Shown: positions 6,386-16,625, numbered from the stretch's first letter. The stretch: DNA of 64,000 nt from Janthinobacterium sp. 64 (GCF_002813325.1 NZ_PHUG01000001.1:3844001-3908000), one strand, 5' to 3'. Notes: generated by a model not told the origin, from the letters alone. Numbers and translations: made by a program.

Positions 6386-8521
6386 ATGCACCTTCCTGAT
6401 CTTGCCCACCTGTCCTTCTGGCGCAGCCAGCGCCTGCCCGTCCTGCTGCAAACGGAAGCGGCCGAATGCGGCCTGGCCTGTCTGTCGATGGTGGCCAGCT
6501 ACTGGGGCCACCAGACCGATATTTCCAGCATGCGCCGGCGCTTTTCCGTGTCATTGAAAGGCGTGACTTTGAAAGGGCTGATGGCGATGGCACAGGGACT
6601 GGCCCTGCATACGCGGCCGTTAAAACTCGACATGCAGCATTTGCCCGAGCTGAAGCTGCCCGCCATCCTGCATTGGGACTTGAACCATTTTGTCGTGCTC
6701 AAGTCCGTTTCCGGCAGTCATGCGGTGATCCACGACCCGGCCGTGGGCGAGCGCCGCCTGCCCCTGGCGGAAGTGGCGAAACACTTTACGGGCGTGGCGC
6801 TGGAACTGACGCCCACCGCCGAGTTCAAAAAGGCCGAGGAAAAGCAGCAGTTTTCGCTGCTGTCGCTGATGGGCCGGGTGGTGGGCCTCAAGCGCGGCCT
6901 GCTGCAACTGCTGGTGCTGGGCCTGGCCTTGCAGGTGTGCGCGCTGGTGGCGCCGTTCTACATGCAGTGGCTGGTCGATGAAGCGCTGCTGGCGGCCGAC
7001 CGCGACCTGATCACGGTACTCGGTTGCGGCTTTCTGCTGCTGGTGCTGATACAGACGGCGATTGGCGCCGTGCGCTCGTGGATCACCACGGTGCTGGCCA
7101 CCAATCTGAACTTGCAATGGCTGGGCAATGCCTTTGCCCACCTTTTAAAATTGCCGTTGCCGTATTTCGAGAAGCGCCATACCGGCGACATTGTCTCGCG
7201 CTTCAATTCCATCCAGACCATGCAGCGCAGCCTGACGACGCAATTTGTCGAAGGCGCGATCGATGGCGTGCTGGTGCTGGCCACCCTGGGCATGATGCTG
7301 CTCTACAGCCCGCTCTTGGCCGGCGTGGCCTGTATCGCGGTGCTGCTGTATGTCTTGCTGCGCTGGGCCATCTTCAAGGCGCTGCGCGAAGCGACCGCCG
7401 AGCAGATCATCCACGCCGCCAAGCAGCAGACGCATTTTCTCGAATCGGTGCGCGGCATCCAGAGCATCCGCCTGTTCGGCCGCGCCGCCGAGCGCCGCGC
7501 CAGCTGGATGAATGCGCTGGCCGACCAGTTCAATGCCGACCTGCGCATTGCCAAATTATCGGTGTCCTACCAGACGGCCAATACTTTGCTGTTCAGCGCC
7601 GAACGGGTGATCGTCATCTGGATGGCGGCGCTGGCCGTGCTGGACAACCGCTTTTCGGTGGGCATGCTGTTCGCCTTCATCAGCTACAAGGACCAGTTCA
7701 GCCAGCGCATGGCCAGCCTGGTCGACAAATTATTCGAACTGCGCATGCTGCGCCTGCATGGCGAGAGGGTGGCCGACATCGTCCTGACGGATGCGGAAGA
7801 AGATGGCAGCGAGGTCGAAATCGACATGGACGATATCTCGCCATCGATCGAAATCCGCAACCTGGCTTTTCGCTACGCCGACAGCGAACCCTATGTATTG
7901 AGTGGCCTCAATCTGAGCATTCCCGCCGGGCAGTGCATCGCCGTCACCGGTCCGTCCGGCTGTGGCAAGACGACCCTCATGAAGTTGCTGCTGGGCTTAC
8001 TGGAACCGACGGAGGGCGAAATCCTCATCGGCGGCATCCAGCTGGGCAGCCTGGGTTTGACGAACTACCGGCAATTGCTGGGCACGGTCATGCAGGAAGA
8101 CACCTTGTTCGCCGGCTCGATCGCCGACAACATCAGCTTTTTTGCGCCTGCGCCAGACCAGCAACAAATTCAGGCTTGCGCACAGCTGGCGGCCGTGCAT
8201 GCCGAGATCGCCGCAATGCCGATGGCCTTCAACACCCTGGTGGGCGACATCGGTAGCGGCCTGTCGGGCGGACAAAAACAGCGCATCCTGCTGGCGCGCG
8301 CCCTGTACAAGAATCCGAAACTGCTGGTGCTCGACGAGGCGACCAGTCACCTGGACGTGTGGAATGAAAAAGCGGTGAATGCGGCGATTCAAAAGATTCA
8401 GCTGACGCGCGTGATCGTCGCGCATCGTCCGGAAACGATTGCCATGGCGCAGCGTGTGGTGGTACTGCACCAAGGCAAGGTGGTGCAGGATGTGATGCAG
8501 GCGGCGCAAGACGCTGCATAA
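6386..8521 (+). CDS. C39-peptidase ABC exporter (CvaB-type, leader-cleaving)
   Basis: This 711-residue protein combines all parts of a peptidase-containing ABC transporter. The N-terminal C39 papain-like domain keeps the oxyanion Gln22, catalytic Cys28 (AAECGLACL), His101 (LNHFVVL) and Asp117, so it should cleave after a Gly-Gly leader. A six-helix transmembrane domain spans about 170-440. The nucleotide-binding domain has Walker A GPSGCGKTT (522-530), signature LSGGQ (626-630) and Walker B LLVLDEAT (646-653). The family cleaves double-glycine leaders in the cytosol and exports the core through an HlyD adaptor and TolC. The precursor at 4216-4443 is the only matching substrate visible nearby. 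The start has a weak ribosome-binding site. Confidence 0.93.
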   Translation: MHLPDLAHLSFWRSQRLPVLLQTEAAECGLACLSMVASYWGHQTDISSMRRRFSVSLKGVTLKGLMAMAQGLALHTRPLKLDMQHLPELKLPAILHWDLNHFVVLKSVSGSHAVIHDPAVGERRLPLAEVAKHFTGVALELTPTAEFKKAEEKQQFSLLSLMGRVVGLKRGLLQLLVLGLALQVCALVAPFYMQWLVDEALLAADRDLITVLGCGFLLLVLIQTAIGAVRSWITTVLATNLNLQWLGNAFAHLLKLPLPYFEKRHTGDIVSRFNSIQTMQRSLTTQFVEGAIDGVLVLATLGMMLLYSPLLAGVACIAVLLYVLLRWAIFKALREATAEQIIHAAKQQTHFLESVRGIQSIRLFGRAAERRASWMNALADQFNADLRIAKLSVSYQTANTLLFSAERVIVIWMAALAVLDNRFSVGMLFAFISYKDQFSQRMASLVDKLFELRMLRLHGERVADIVLTDAEEDGSEVEIDMDDISPSIEIRNLAFRYADSEPYVLSGLNLSIPAGQCIAVTGPSGCGKTTLMKLLLGLLEPTEGEILIGGIQLGSLGLTNYRQLLGTVMQEDTLFAGSIADNISFFAPAPDQQQIQACAQLAAVHAEIAAMPMAFNTLVGDIGSGLSGGQKQRILLARALYKNPKLLVLDEATSHLDVWNEKAVNAAIQKIQLTRVIVAHRPETIAMAQRVVVLHQGKVVQDVMQAAQDAA

Positions 8522-8525
8522 AAAA

Positions 8526-8562
8526 GGCCGGCGCAAGCGCCGGCCAGAGCCCCCTAAGGCTC
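8526..8562 (-). terminator. Intrinsic terminator of the chvE-gguAB operon, with a second small hairpin
   Basis: GGCCGGCGC (8526-8534) and GCGCCGGCC (8537-8545) form a nine-base stem. On the minus strand it is followed by a T-run, the complement of the A-tract at 8520-8525, which suits termination of the sugar-transport operon ending at 8571. The T-run overlaps the end of the exporter gene. A five-base hairpin (GAGCC 8547-8551 with GGCTC 8558-8562) precedes it. Confidence 0.75.
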
Positions 8563-8570
8563 GAACCGGT

Positions 8571-9788
8571 CTACTTGTTTTTGTTGATCACGTCGATGAA
8601 CACGGCCGCCAGCAGCACCAGGCCCTTGATCACCTGCTGGTAGTCGATGCCGATGCCCATGATGGACATGCCGTTGTTCATCACGCCCATGATGAAGGCG
8701 CCGATGACGGCTCCCATCACCTTGCCCACGCCGCCCGAGGCCGAGGCGCCGCCGATGAAGCAGGCGGCGATCACGTCCAGCTCGAATCCTGTTCCTGCCT
8801 TCGGCGTGGCCGTGTTCAGGCGCGCCGCGAAGATCAGGCCGGCCAGCGCGGCCAGCATGCCCATGTTGACGAAGGTGTAGAAGCTGACCCGTTCCGTCTT
8901 GATGCCGGACAGGCGCGCCGCCTTTTCGTTGCCGCCCACGGCATACACGCGCCGGCCCAGCACGGTGCGGTTGGTAATGAAGGTGTAGGCGACGATCAGC
9001 AGCGACATCACGGCCAGCACGTTGGGAAAACCGCGGTACGACGCCAGCAGGTAGCTGAAGTACACCATCACGGCGGCGAACACGCCGTTTTTCAGCAGGA
9101 AGAAGGCGCGTGGCTCGTTTTCCATGCCGTGTTTCAGTTGCTTGGCGCGGCTGCGCAGCGAGGTGATGATCAGCGCTGCGGCGGCGATCACGCCCAGCAG
9201 CAGCGACAGGCCGCGCAGATTCTCTCCGCCGAACGGATCGGGCAAAAAGCCCGAGCTGAGCATCTGGAAGCCTTCCGGGAAAGGGCCGACCGACTGGCCC
9301 GCGAGCAGCGCCAGGGTCAGGCCCTTGAATACCAGCATGCCGGCCAGGGTGACGATAAAGGACGGGATCTTGAAGAAGGCGACAAAATAGCCTTGCGCGC
9401 CGCCGATGACGGCGCCGGCCAGCAGGCAGATGATGCTGGCGGCGACAAAATTCATGTTGTAGTTGACGATCAGGACGGCCGCCAGCGCGCCGACGAAGCC
9501 GACTACCGAGCCGACGGACAAATCGATATGGCCGGCCACGATGACCATCAGCATGCCCAGCGCCATGATGACGATGTAGCTGTTTTGCAGCACCAGGTTG
9601 GTCAGGTTCAGCGGCTGCATCAGGGTGCCGTCGGTCATGTACTGGAAAAAGCCCATGATGACGATCAGCGAGAGCAGCATTCCGTAGTCGCGCATATTGT
9701 TCTTCAAAAAGCCGGCATAGCTTTTCGCTTGCGGCGCGGCCGCTGGTGCTGCTGCTGCCGGCGCGCCCGCTGTCAGTTTATTGTCCAT
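8571..9788 (-). CDS. gguB: Multiple-sugar ABC transporter permease
   Basis: The 405-residue hydrophobic protein belongs to the CUT2 (ribose/xylose type) permeases. It has about ten membrane segments and the conserved stretch [16 protein letters not shown]. Near the C-terminus are the family's [26 protein letters not shown] and [15 protein letters not shown] regions. It would form the channel for the sugar delivered by the ChvE-like binding protein encoded upstream. The start overlaps the end of the ATPase gene by 11 bases and has a GGAG site (GGAGAAAACA-ATG). GguB of Agrobacterium is the model; the genes are not needed for every ChvE-bound sugar there, so the exact substrate is open. Confidence 0.88.
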   Translation of the reverse strand: MDNKLTAGAPAAAAPAAAPQAKSYAGFLKNNMRDYGMLLSLIVIMGFFQYMTDGTLMQPLNLTNLVLQNSYIVIMALGMLMVIVAGHIDLSVGSVVGFVGALAAVLIVNYNMNFVAASIICLLAGAVIGGAQGYFVAFFKIPSFIVTLAGMLVFKGLTLALLAGQSVGPFPEGFQMLSSGFLPDPFGGENLRGLSLLLGVIAAAALIITSLRSRAKQLKHGMENEPRAFFLLKNGVFAAVMVYFSYLLASYRGFPNVLAVMSLLIVAYTFITNRTVLGRRVYAVGGNEKAARLSGIKTERVSFYTFVNMGMLAALAGLIFAARLNTATPKAGTGFELDVIAACFIGGASASGGVGKVMGAVIGAFIMGVMNNGMSIMGIGIDYQQVIKGLVLLAAVFIDVINKNK

Positions 9789-11319
9789 TGTTTTCTCCGT
9801 GTGTAACGATCGCGCGCATGATGCGCTCCTGCGATGCTTCTGCCGCGCTCAGTTCTGCCGCGAAGCGGCCTTCGTTCATGACATAGATCCGGTCGCACAT
9901 GCCCAGCAATTCCGGCATTTCCGAGGAAATCATGATGATGCATTTGCCTTCGGCGGCCAGCTCGCTGATGATGCTGTAGATCTCGTATTTGGCGCCCACG
10001 TCGATGCCGCGGCTCGGTTCATCGAGGATCAGCACGTCGGGGCGCGAAAACAGCCACTTCGCCAGCACCACTTTCTGCTGGTTGCCGCCGGACAGATTGA
10101 CCACCTTTTGCGCCACGCTCGAGCAACGGGTCTTGAGCTTGCGGCGGAAATCCTCGGCCACGCCGAATTCACGCTGCTCGTCGATCACCATGTGCCTGGA
10201 AATCGCATCGAGGTTGGCCAGGCTGGTGTTCTTCTGGATGTCTTCTTCGAGGATCAGGCCCAGGCCCTTGCGGTCTTCCGTGACATACGCGAGGCCGTGG
10301 GCGATCGCCTTGCCGATGGTGCTGACGTCGATCTCCTGGCCATTCTTGAGTACCGTGCCGCTGATGCGCTGGCCGTAGGCGCGCCCGAAAATGCTCATCG
10401 CCAGTTCCGTGCGCCCGGAGCCCATCAAGCCGGCGATGCCGATGATCTCTCCCTTTTTCGCGTGCATATTGATGCCCTTGATGACGGGGCGGTCGGCATG
10501 CTCGGGATGGAAGACGCGCCAGTCGCGCACTTCGAAAATGGTCTCGCCTATCGTCGGCGTGCGCGGTGGATAGCGGTCGGCCATTTCGCGCCCGACCATT
10601 TTTTCAATGATGCGGTCTTCGCTGACGGGTTCGACGCGGCAGTCGAAACTGTCGACCGTGTTCCCGTCGCGCAGCACCGTGATGGCATCGGCGACTCTTG
10701 AAATTTCATTGAGCTTGTGCGAGATCAGGATCGAGGCGATGCCCTGCGCTTTCAGGCCCAGCAGCAGGTCGAGCAAGGCCGCGCTGTCGCTTTCGTTCAG
10801 GCTGGCCGTCGGCTCGTCGAGGATCAAGAGCTTGACGTCCTTGCACAGCGCCTTGGCGATTTCGATCAGCTGCTGCTTGCCCACGCCCAGGTTGGTGATC
10901 AGGGTGTCCGGGGACTCTTTCAGGCCGACTTTGTGCAGCAGTTCGCGCGTCTTGCTTTGCGCGTATTCCCAGTCGATGACGCCCATGCGGGACGGTTCGT
11001 TGCCGAGGAAGATATTCTCGGCGATCGACAGCTGGGGCACCAGCGCCAGTTCCTGGTGGATGATGATGATGCCGATTTCTTCGCTGTCCTTGATGCCGCG
11101 GAAGTGCCGCGTCTGGCCCAGGTAATCGATGTCGCCCGTATAGCTGCCATGGCCGTAGACGCCGCTCAGCACTTTCATCAGGGTCGATTTGCCGGCGCCG
11201 TTTTCGCCGACGATGGCGTGGATCTCGCCGCTGCGTACCCGCAGGTTGACATTGTCGAGCGCAACGACGCCCGGGAATGTTTTGCGTATCCCGCGCATTT
11301 CCAGGATAGTGTTCGTCAT
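9778..11319 (-). CDS. gguA: Multiple-sugar ABC transporter ATP-binding protein
   Basis: This 513-residue protein has two ATP-binding cassettes in tandem, as in all CUT2 importers. The first has Walker [13 protein letters not shown] and the Walker B region [10 protein letters not shown]. The second has a degenerate Walker A ([10 protein letters not shown]) but a full signature [14 protein letters not shown] and [18 protein letters not shown]. It energises import through the GguB-like permease, with which it overlaps by 11 bases. The start is preceded by GAGAGG. A strong hairpin (11395-11417) separates it from the binding-protein gene. Confidence 0.92.
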   Translation of the reverse strand: MTNTILEMRGIRKTFPGVVALDNVNLRVRSGEIHAIVGENGAGKSTLMKVLSGVYGHGSYTGDIDYLGQTRHFRGIKDSEEIGIIIIHQELALVPQLSIAENIFLGNEPSRMGVIDWEYAQSKTRELLHKVGLKESPDTLITNLGVGKQQLIEIAKALCKDVKLLILDEPTASLNESDSAALLDLLLGLKAQGIASILISHKLNEISRVADAITVLRDGNTVDSFDCRVEPVSEDRIIEKMVGREMADRYPPRTPTIGETIFEVRDWRVFHPEHADRPVIKGINMHAKKGEIIGIAGLMGSGRTELAMSIFGRAYGQRISGTVLKNGQEIDVSTIGKAIAHGLAYVTEDRKGLGLILEEDIQKNTSLANLDAISRHMVIDEQREFGVAEDFRRKLKTRCSSVAQKVVNLSGGNQQKVVLAKWLFSRPDVLILDEPSRGIDVGAKYEIYSIISELAAEGKCIIMISSEMPELLGMCDRIYVMNEGRFAAELSAAEASQERIMRAIVTHGENNGQ

Positions 11320-11394
11320 ATAACCTCTCTGGCACGGCCGCGCTGGTCGGCATCGGTCGTGCGGCAGTCTTGTTCTTGATCGTGCATGAAGCGA

Positions 11395-11417
11395 AAGGCC
11401 CGGCAGCGCCGGGCCTT
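11395..11417 (-). other. Intercistronic hairpin between chvE and gguA
   Basis: AAGGCCCGGC (11395-11404) and GCCGGGCCTT (11408-11417) make a perfect ten-base stem around a three-base loop, 16 bases after the binding-protein stop. There is no T-run. Such hairpins commonly protect the upstream mRNA and raise binding-protein output over ATPase and permease, which is the likely role here. Confidence 0.65.
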
Positions 11418-11432
11418 CAGTACCGTCGATGC

Positions 11433-12509
11433 TTATTTCACTTGCGCTTCCGTGTAGTAGCCGCTGCCGGTGACGAGCACCTGCTTCCAGTTCGCCTTGT
11501 CGACGGTGACGGGTTTGAGCAGGTAGGACGGCACCACCTTGACGCCGTTGTTATAGGTCTTGGTATCGTTGACGGCCGGCGTTTTGCCGCTCATCATCGC
11601 GTCGACCATGTTGGCCGTGACCTTGGCCAGTTCGCGCGTGTCCTTGAACACGGTCGATGCCTGTTCGCCGCGGATGATCGATTTCACCGACGGGATTTCC
11701 GCATCCTGGCCCGTCACGACGGGAAACGGTTGTTTCGGCGTGCCGTAGCCGACGCCCTTGAGCGAGGACAGAATGCCGATGCTCAAGCCGTCATACGGCG
11801 ACAGCACCGCGTCGACGCGCGCATTGCCGTAGTAGGCGCTGAGCAGGTTGTCCATGCGCGCTTGCGCCACGGCGCCATCCCAGCGCAGGGTGGCGACCTT
11901 TTCCATGCCCATCTGCTTCGAGCGCACCACCAGCTTGCCGCTGTCGATGTACGGTTTCAGTACCGACATGGCGCCGTTGTAGAAGAAGTGCGCGTTGTTG
12001 TCGTCGGCCGAGCCGCCGAACAGTTCGATATTGAACGGGCCCTTGCCCTCCTTGAGTTTCAGCGCCGATTCGATATAGCCCGCCTGCAGCACGCCGACCT
12101 GGAAGTTGTCGAAGGTGGCGTAGTAATCGATGTTTTTCGTGCCGCGGATCAGACGGTCATACGAGATGACCTTGATGCCCTTGTCGGCCGCTTTTTGCAG
12201 CACGTTCGACAAGGTGGTGCCGTCGATGGCGGCAATCACCAGCACCTTGGCGCCCTTGGTGATCATGTTTTCCACCTGCGCCAGCTGGTTCGGGATATCG
12301 TCGTCGGCAAACTGCAAGTCCGTCTTGTAGCCGCGCTCCTTGAATACCTTGACCATGTTGTCGCCGTCGGCGATCCAGCGCATGGACGACTTGGTTGGCA
12401 TCGAGATGCCGATCGCGCCCTTGTCGGCGGCGCTAGCCACGGGCATTACCGCCATGCCGGAGATGGCCAGCGCCAGGCTCGCGGTCAGCATTTTCATTGT
12501 TGTTTTCAT
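11433..12509 (-). CDS. chvE: Periplasmic multiple-sugar-binding protein, ChvE type
   Basis: The 358-residue protein has a signal peptide ([18 protein letters not shown]..., cleavage expected after ASA near residue 27) and a type I periplasmic-binding fold. Features such as [53 protein letters not shown] and [14 protein letters not shown] match ChvE, which binds galactose, arabinose, xylose and glucose. I chose ATG 12507-12509, which has GGAG seven bases upstream; the frame is open to 12623 but that extension would hide the signal peptide. The gene heads the gguAB operon and is divergent from the xylose-oxidation genes, implying shared induction by aldoses. It may also signal to a sensor, as ChvE does, but no partner is visible here. 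Confidence 0.9.
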   Translation of the reverse strand: MKTTMKMLTASLALAISGMAVMPVASAADKGAIGISMPTKSSMRWIADGDNMVKVFKERGYKTDLQFADDDIPNQLAQVENMITKGAKVLVIAAIDGTTLSNVLQKAADKGIKVISYDRLIRGTKNIDYYATFDNFQVGVLQAGYIESALKLKEGKGPFNIELFGGSADDNNAHFFYNGAMSVLKPYIDSGKLVVRSKQMGMEKVATLRWDGAVAQARMDNLLSAYYGNARVDAVLSPYDGLSIGILSSLKGVGYGTPKQPFPVVTGQDAEIPSVKSIIRGEQASTVFKDTRELAKVTANMVDAMMSGKTPAVNDTKTYNNGVKVVPSYLLKPVTVDKANWKQVLVTGSGYYTEAQVK

Positions 12510-12885
12510 TTCAGGTCTCCACCGTCTTCGATAGTTGAATGTGCCAGGGCCGTCGTCCCAGTGGGCGGGCTCCGTGCGGATGGCCGATTGCAGGCCACGG
12601 CTGATACTAGTTTGTCCATCCATCCCTCACCAATCACTTTTTTCGCATTCGCGATATCCAAAACGATATCGATGGGCTGATTGATGCAATGCGCCATGGC
12701 GCGCCTTTTCGCCTGCGCACAGGGCGAAAACGGGGGCCGGGCGGCGGCTTTTTTTGGTGCGCTGCAATACCAATAATCATCATGCAATTTGGTGATTTTC
12801 GTAATTGCGGCGACACAGGTCGGCGCGCAGAATCGGTCCGGACTTGAAGACCGGCCATCCCGTCACGACCTTTTGAAAGCTTGCC
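12510..12885. promoter_or_regulatory. Divergent control region between chvE and xylX
   Basis: This 376-base gap must hold promoters for both sugar operons, but I could not assign clear -35/-10 pairs. Two symmetric elements stand out. CGATATC occurs twice five bases apart (12652-12658 and 12664-12670), each containing the palindrome GATATC. GCAATT at 12784-12789 is inverted as AATTGC at 12803-12808, a 25-base element about 80 bases before xylX. Either could bind the XylR-type regulator encoded at 20684 or another sugar regulator. Confidence 0.4.
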
Positions 12886-14046
12886 ATGCAGCCGATTTCC
12901 CCCGCTTCCCTGTTGCCCGCCGACCTGGCGCAGGCCCTCCTTGTCGGCCGCATCTGGCGTGACGGTCCGTGCGTCGTCGCCGTGCGCGGCGGCGAGGTGG
13001 TCGACCTCACGCAGACGGTAGCGACGGTGGCCGAACTGTTCGAGCGCAGCGATGCGCTCGATATCGCCCGCCATGCGCCCGGCATCGCGCTCGGCCCCGT
13101 GCAGGCGCTGCTGGCGCAGGCGCTGGCCGCGCCGGCCGGTGAACCGCTGTTGCTGGCGCCATGCGACCTGCAGGCCGTCAAGGCTTGCGGCGTGACTTTC
13201 GCCGTCAGCCTGCTCGAACGGGTGATCGAGGAACAGGCGGGCGGCGACGCGGCGCGCGCGGCGAGCCTGCGCACCGCCCTGCAAACGACCCTGGGCGGCG
13301 ATTTGTCGGCATTGAAGCCTGGCTCGGATGCGGCGCAGCGCCTGAAACAGCAGCTGCAGCAGCGAGGCGCCTGGTCGCAATACATGGAAGTGGGCATCGG
13401 CCCCGATGCGGAAGTGTTTACCAAGGCGCAGCCGATGTCGTCGGTGGGCTGCGGCGCGCAGGTGGGCTTGCTGCCATCGTCCGCCTGGAACAACCCGGAG
13501 CCCGAGATCGTCCTGGCCGTCAATAGCCGCGGCGAGGTGCTGGGAGCGACCCTGGGCAACGACGTCAACCTGCGCGACATCGAAGGGCGCAGCGCCCTCT
13601 TGCTGGGCAAGGCCAAGGATAACAACGGTTCCTGCGCCATCGGCCCCTTCATTCGCCTGTTCGACGAGCACTTCACGCTCGATACCGTGCGCCAGGCGGA
13701 AGTGTCGCTGCTGATCGAAGGCGCGGACGACGGCTTCGTGCTCGAAGGCGCCAGCTTCATGCGCGAGATCAGCCGCGACCCGCTCGACCTGGTGCGCCAG
13801 ACGGCAGGCCAGTACCACCAGTATCCGGACGGTTTCATGCTCTTCCTGGGCACCATGTTCTCGCCCGTGAAGGACCGCGGCGCGCAGGGCGGCGGCTTTA
13901 CGCACCACCTGGGCGACCGGGTGACGATTGCCAGCGCTTCGCTGGGCGCGCTGGTCAACGAGGTGCAGCGCTGCGATGCGATCGCTCCCTGGACGTTCGG
14001 CGTGCGCGCGCTGTACCAGAACCTGGCGCAACGCGGCGTGCTTTGA
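12886..14046 (+). CDS. xylX: 2-keto-3-deoxy-pentonate (D-xylonate/L-arabonate) dehydratase, FAH superfamily
   Basis: The 386-residue protein belongs to the fumarylacetoacetate hydrolase superfamily. The metal-site region NNPEPEIVLAVNSRGEVLGATLGNDVNLRDIEGRS lies in the middle (about 203-236), and the length fits Caulobacter XylX and AraD1-type enzymes. These dehydrate 2-keto-3-deoxy-D-xylonate or the L-arabonate isomer to alpha-ketoglutarate semialdehyde in the Weimberg pathway. The next genes encode xylose dehydrogenase and xylonate dehydratase, so xylonate is the likely main route. L-arabonate use is also possible, because a second dehydratase lies downstream and ChvE-type proteins bind arabinose. 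Confidence 0.85.
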   Translation: MQPISPASLLPADLAQALLVGRIWRDGPCVVAVRGGEVVDLTQTVATVAELFERSDALDIARHAPGIALGPVQALLAQALAAPAGEPLLLAPCDLQAVKACGVTFAVSLLERVIEEQAGGDAARAASLRTALQTTLGGDLSALKPGSDAAQRLKQQLQQRGAWSQYMEVGIGPDAEVFTKAQPMSSVGCGAQVGLLPSSAWNNPEPEIVLAVNSRGEVLGATLGNDVNLRDIEGRSALLLGKAKDNNGSCAIGPFIRLFDEHFTLDTVRQAEVSLLIEGADDGFVLEGASFMREISRDPLDLVRQTAGQYHQYPDGFMLFLGTMFSPVKDRGAQGGGFTHHLGDRVTIASASLGALVNEVQRCDAIAPWTFGVRALYQNLAQRGVL

Positions 14047-14073
14047 TCCGATTATTTTAAAAAGAGAGACACC

Positions 14074-14841
14074 ATGCAGCATGCAACTTACCCTAGCCTG
14101 GCCGGCAAGCGCGTCGTCATCACGGGCGGCGGCACCGGCATCGGCGTGGCCATCGTCGAGGCGTTCGCGCGCCAGGGCGCCCACGTCACTTTTCTCGATA
14201 TCGCCCGCGAGGCGTCGCTGGCGCTGCAGGACAAGCTGGCCCACCTGCCGCAGCCGCCCGTTTTCCGCTATTGCGACCTGACGGACCTGGGCGCCCTGGC
14301 CGCTACCTTCGCCGAGATCGCACACAGCGCGGGCGCCACGGATATCCTCATCAACAATGCGGCCAATGACGACCGCCACCAGCTGCAGGACGTCACGCCC
14401 GCCTACTGGGACGAGCGCATGGCCGTCAACCTGCGCCACCAGTATTTCTGCGCCCAGGCCGTGGCGCCGGCCATGCGCGCCAAGGGCAGTGGCGTGATCC
14501 TCAACCTGGGCTCGATTTCCTGGCACCTGGCGCAAGCGCGCCTGTCGATCTACATGACGGCCAAAGCCGGCATCGAGGGCTTGACGCGCGGCCTGGCGCG
14601 CGACCTGGGCGTCGACGGCATCCGCGTCAACTGCATCATTCCCGGCGCCGTGCGCACGCCGCGCCAGGAAAAGCTGTGGCATACGCCGGAAGCGGAAGCC
14701 GTGATCCTGCAGGGCCAATGCCTGCAGCTGCGCGTGGAGCCGGAAGACGTGGCGGCGCTGGCGCTGTTCCTCGCGTCCGACAATGCGGCCAAGTGCGCGG
14801 GACGCGAATACTACGTCGACGCAGGCTGGTACGGCGCATGA
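14074..14841 (+). CDS. xylB: D-xylose 1-dehydrogenase, short-chain dehydrogenase family
   Basis: This 255-residue SDR enzyme has the NAD-binding motif GGGTGIG (18-24), NNAA (94-97), active-site Ser147/Ser149 (GSIS) and the Tyr160-x-x-x-Lys164 pair. The opening YPSLAGKRVVITGGGTGIG, the stretch NDDRHQLQDVTPAYWDERMAVNLRH and the ending EYYVDAGW closely resemble Caulobacter crescentus XylB as I recall it, the NAD-dependent D-xylose dehydrogenase that makes xylonolactone. The name should not be confused with xylulokinase. AAGAGAGACACC precedes the ATG. The stop overlaps the start of xylD in an ATGA. Confidence 0.88.
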   Translation: MQHATYPSLAGKRVVITGGGTGIGVAIVEAFARQGAHVTFLDIAREASLALQDKLAHLPQPPVFRYCDLTDLGALAATFAEIAHSAGATDILINNAANDDRHQLQDVTPAYWDERMAVNLRHQYFCAQAVAPAMRAKGSGVILNLGSISWHLAQARLSIYMTAKAGIEGLTRGLARDLGVDGIRVNCIIPGAVRTPRQEKLWHTPEAEAVILQGQCLQLRVEPEDVAALALFLASDNAAKCAGREYYVDAGWYGA

Positions 14842-16625
14842 GCACCTCGGATAAACACCCGGCGCGGCGCTTCCGCTCGCAGGACTGGTTCGACAATCCC
14901 GACCACATCGACATGACGGCGCTGTACCTGGAGCGCTTCATGAACTATGGGATCACGGCCGAGGAACTGCGCTCGGGCCGGCCCATCATCGGCATTGCGC
15001 AAAGCGGCAGCGACATCAGCCCCTGCAACCGCATCCACCTGGAACTGGCCCAGCGCGTGCGCGACGGCATCCGCGACGCGGGCGGCATCCCGATGGAATT
15101 CCCGCTGCACCCGATTTTTGAAAATTGCCGCCGTCCCACGGCCGCGCTGGACCGCAACCTCGCGTATCTGGGCCTGGTGGAAATCCTGCATGGCTACCCG
15201 ATCGACGCCGTGGTGCTGACGACGGGCTGTGACAAGACGACGCCGGCCCAGCTGATGGCCGCCGCCACGGTGGACATTCCCGCCATCGTGCTGTCGGGTG
15301 GCCCCATGCTCGACGGCTGGATGGACGGCGAACTGGTCGGTTCCGGCGCCGCCATCTGGAAGGGCCGCCGCCAGCTGTCCGCCGGCTTGATCGACAACGA
15401 CAAATTCCTGCAGATCGCCGCCGCCTCGGCGCCGTCGGCCGGCCATTGCAACACCATGGGCACGGCATCGACCATGAATGCGCTGGCTGAGGCGCTGGGC
15501 ATGTCCCTGACGGGCTGCTCGGCGATTCCCGCGCCGTACCGCGAACGGGGCCAGATCGCCTATGCAACGGGGCGCCGCATCGTCGCCATGGCGCATGAGG
15601 ACGTGCGCCCGTCGAGCATTCTCACGCGCGAGGCGTTCCTGGACGCCATCATCGTCAACGCGGCCATCGGCGGTTCCACCAACGCCCAGCCGCACCTGAT
15701 GGCCATGGCGCGCCATGCGGGCGTGGAATTGCACTCGAGCGACTGGATGGAACACGGCTACGACGTGCCGCTGCTGTTGAACATGCAACCGGCCGGGAAG
15801 TATCTGGGCGAGCGCTTCCACCGCGCCGGCGGCGTGCCGGCCGTGATGTGGGAGCTGCAGCAGGCGGGCTTGCTGCACGCGGACCGGTTGACGGTCACGG
15901 GCCAGACGATGGCGGCGAACCTGGCCGGACGCGAAAGCGCGGACCGCGAGATGATCCGCCCGTTTACGGCGCCGCTGAAGGAAAAGGCCGGTTTCATGGC
16001 CTTGCAGGGCAACCTGTTTGATTTTGCCATCATGAAGACCAGCGTGATCTCGCCCGCTTTCCGCGAGCGCTACCTGTCGCGTCCCGGCAGCGAAGGCGTA
16101 TTCGAGGCGCGCGCCATCGTTTTCGATGGTTCTGCCGACTACCACGCGCGCATCAACGACCCGGTGCTCGACATCGACGACAGCTGCATGCTGGTCATGC
16201 GCGGCGCCGGTCCCGTGGGCTGGCCCGGTTCGGCCGAAGTGGTCAACATGCAGCCGCCCGACGCCTTGCTCAAGGCCGGCATTCTGAACTTGCCGACCCT
16301 GGGCGACGGGCGCCAGTCGGGCACCTCGGACAGCCCGTCGATTTTGAACGCGTCGCCGGAAAGCGCCGTGGGCGGCGGCCTGGCGCTGCTGCGCACGGGC
16401 GACATCATCCGCGTGGACTTGAACGCGGGCCAGTGCGACATGCTGGTCGATGCGGCTGAGCTGGCGCTCCGCGCCAAAGAGCTGCCGCCGTCCGTCAACG
16501 ACAGCGCCACGCCGTGGCAGGAGCTCTACCGCGCCAGCGTGGGCCAGCTGGAAACGGGCGCCTGCATGGAGCTGGCGCTGAAATACCGCGCCGTGGGCCA
16601 GACCCTGCCGCGCCATAACCATTAG
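14838..16625 (+). CDS. xylD: D-xylonate dehydratase, IlvD/Edd family
   Basis: The 595-residue protein is very like Caulobacter XylD, including the opening ARRFRSQDWFDNPDHIDMTA and the C-terminal LPRHNH. The three cysteine motifs expected to hold the iron-sulfur cluster are present: SDISPCNR, TTGCDKTTPA and SAGHCNTMGTAST. It converts D-xylonate to 2-keto-3-deoxy-D-xylonate, the substrate of the xylX product. I chose ATG 14838 because it overlaps the xylB stop and matches the family start; the frame is open further upstream inside xylB. A REP-like palindrome follows 14 bases after the stop. Confidence 0.93.
   Translation: MSTSDKHPARRFRSQDWFDNPDHIDMTALYLERFMNYGITAEELRSGRPIIGIAQSGSDISPCNRIHLELAQRVRDGIRDAGGIPMEFPLHPIFENCRRPTAALDRNLAYLGLVEILHGYPIDAVVLTTGCDKTTPAQLMAAATVDIPAIVLSGGPMLDGWMDGELVGSGAAIWKGRRQLSAGLIDNDKFLQIAAASAPSAGHCNTMGTASTMNALAEALGMSLTGCSAIPAPYRERGQIAYATGRRIVAMAHEDVRPSSILTREAFLDAIIVNAAIGGSTNAQPHLMAMARHAGVELHSSDWMEHGYDVPLLLNMQPAGKYLGERFHRAGGVPAVMWELQQAGLLHADRLTVTGQTMAANLAGRESADREMIRPFTAPLKEKAGFMALQGNLFDFAIMKTSVISPAFRERYLSRPGSEGVFEARAIVFDGSADYHARINDPVLDIDDSCMLVMRGAGPVGWPGSAEVVNMQPPDALLKAGILNLPTLGDGRQSGTSDSPSILNASPESAVGGGLALLRTGDIIRVDLNAGQCDMLVDAAELALRAKELPPSVNDSATPWQELYRASVGQLETGACMELALKYRAVGQTLPRHNH

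Noticed and set aside
12634..14718. Long minus-strand frame opposite xylX and xylB
   Set aside because: Same GC-driven shadow effect; no ribosome-binding site or family resemblance.
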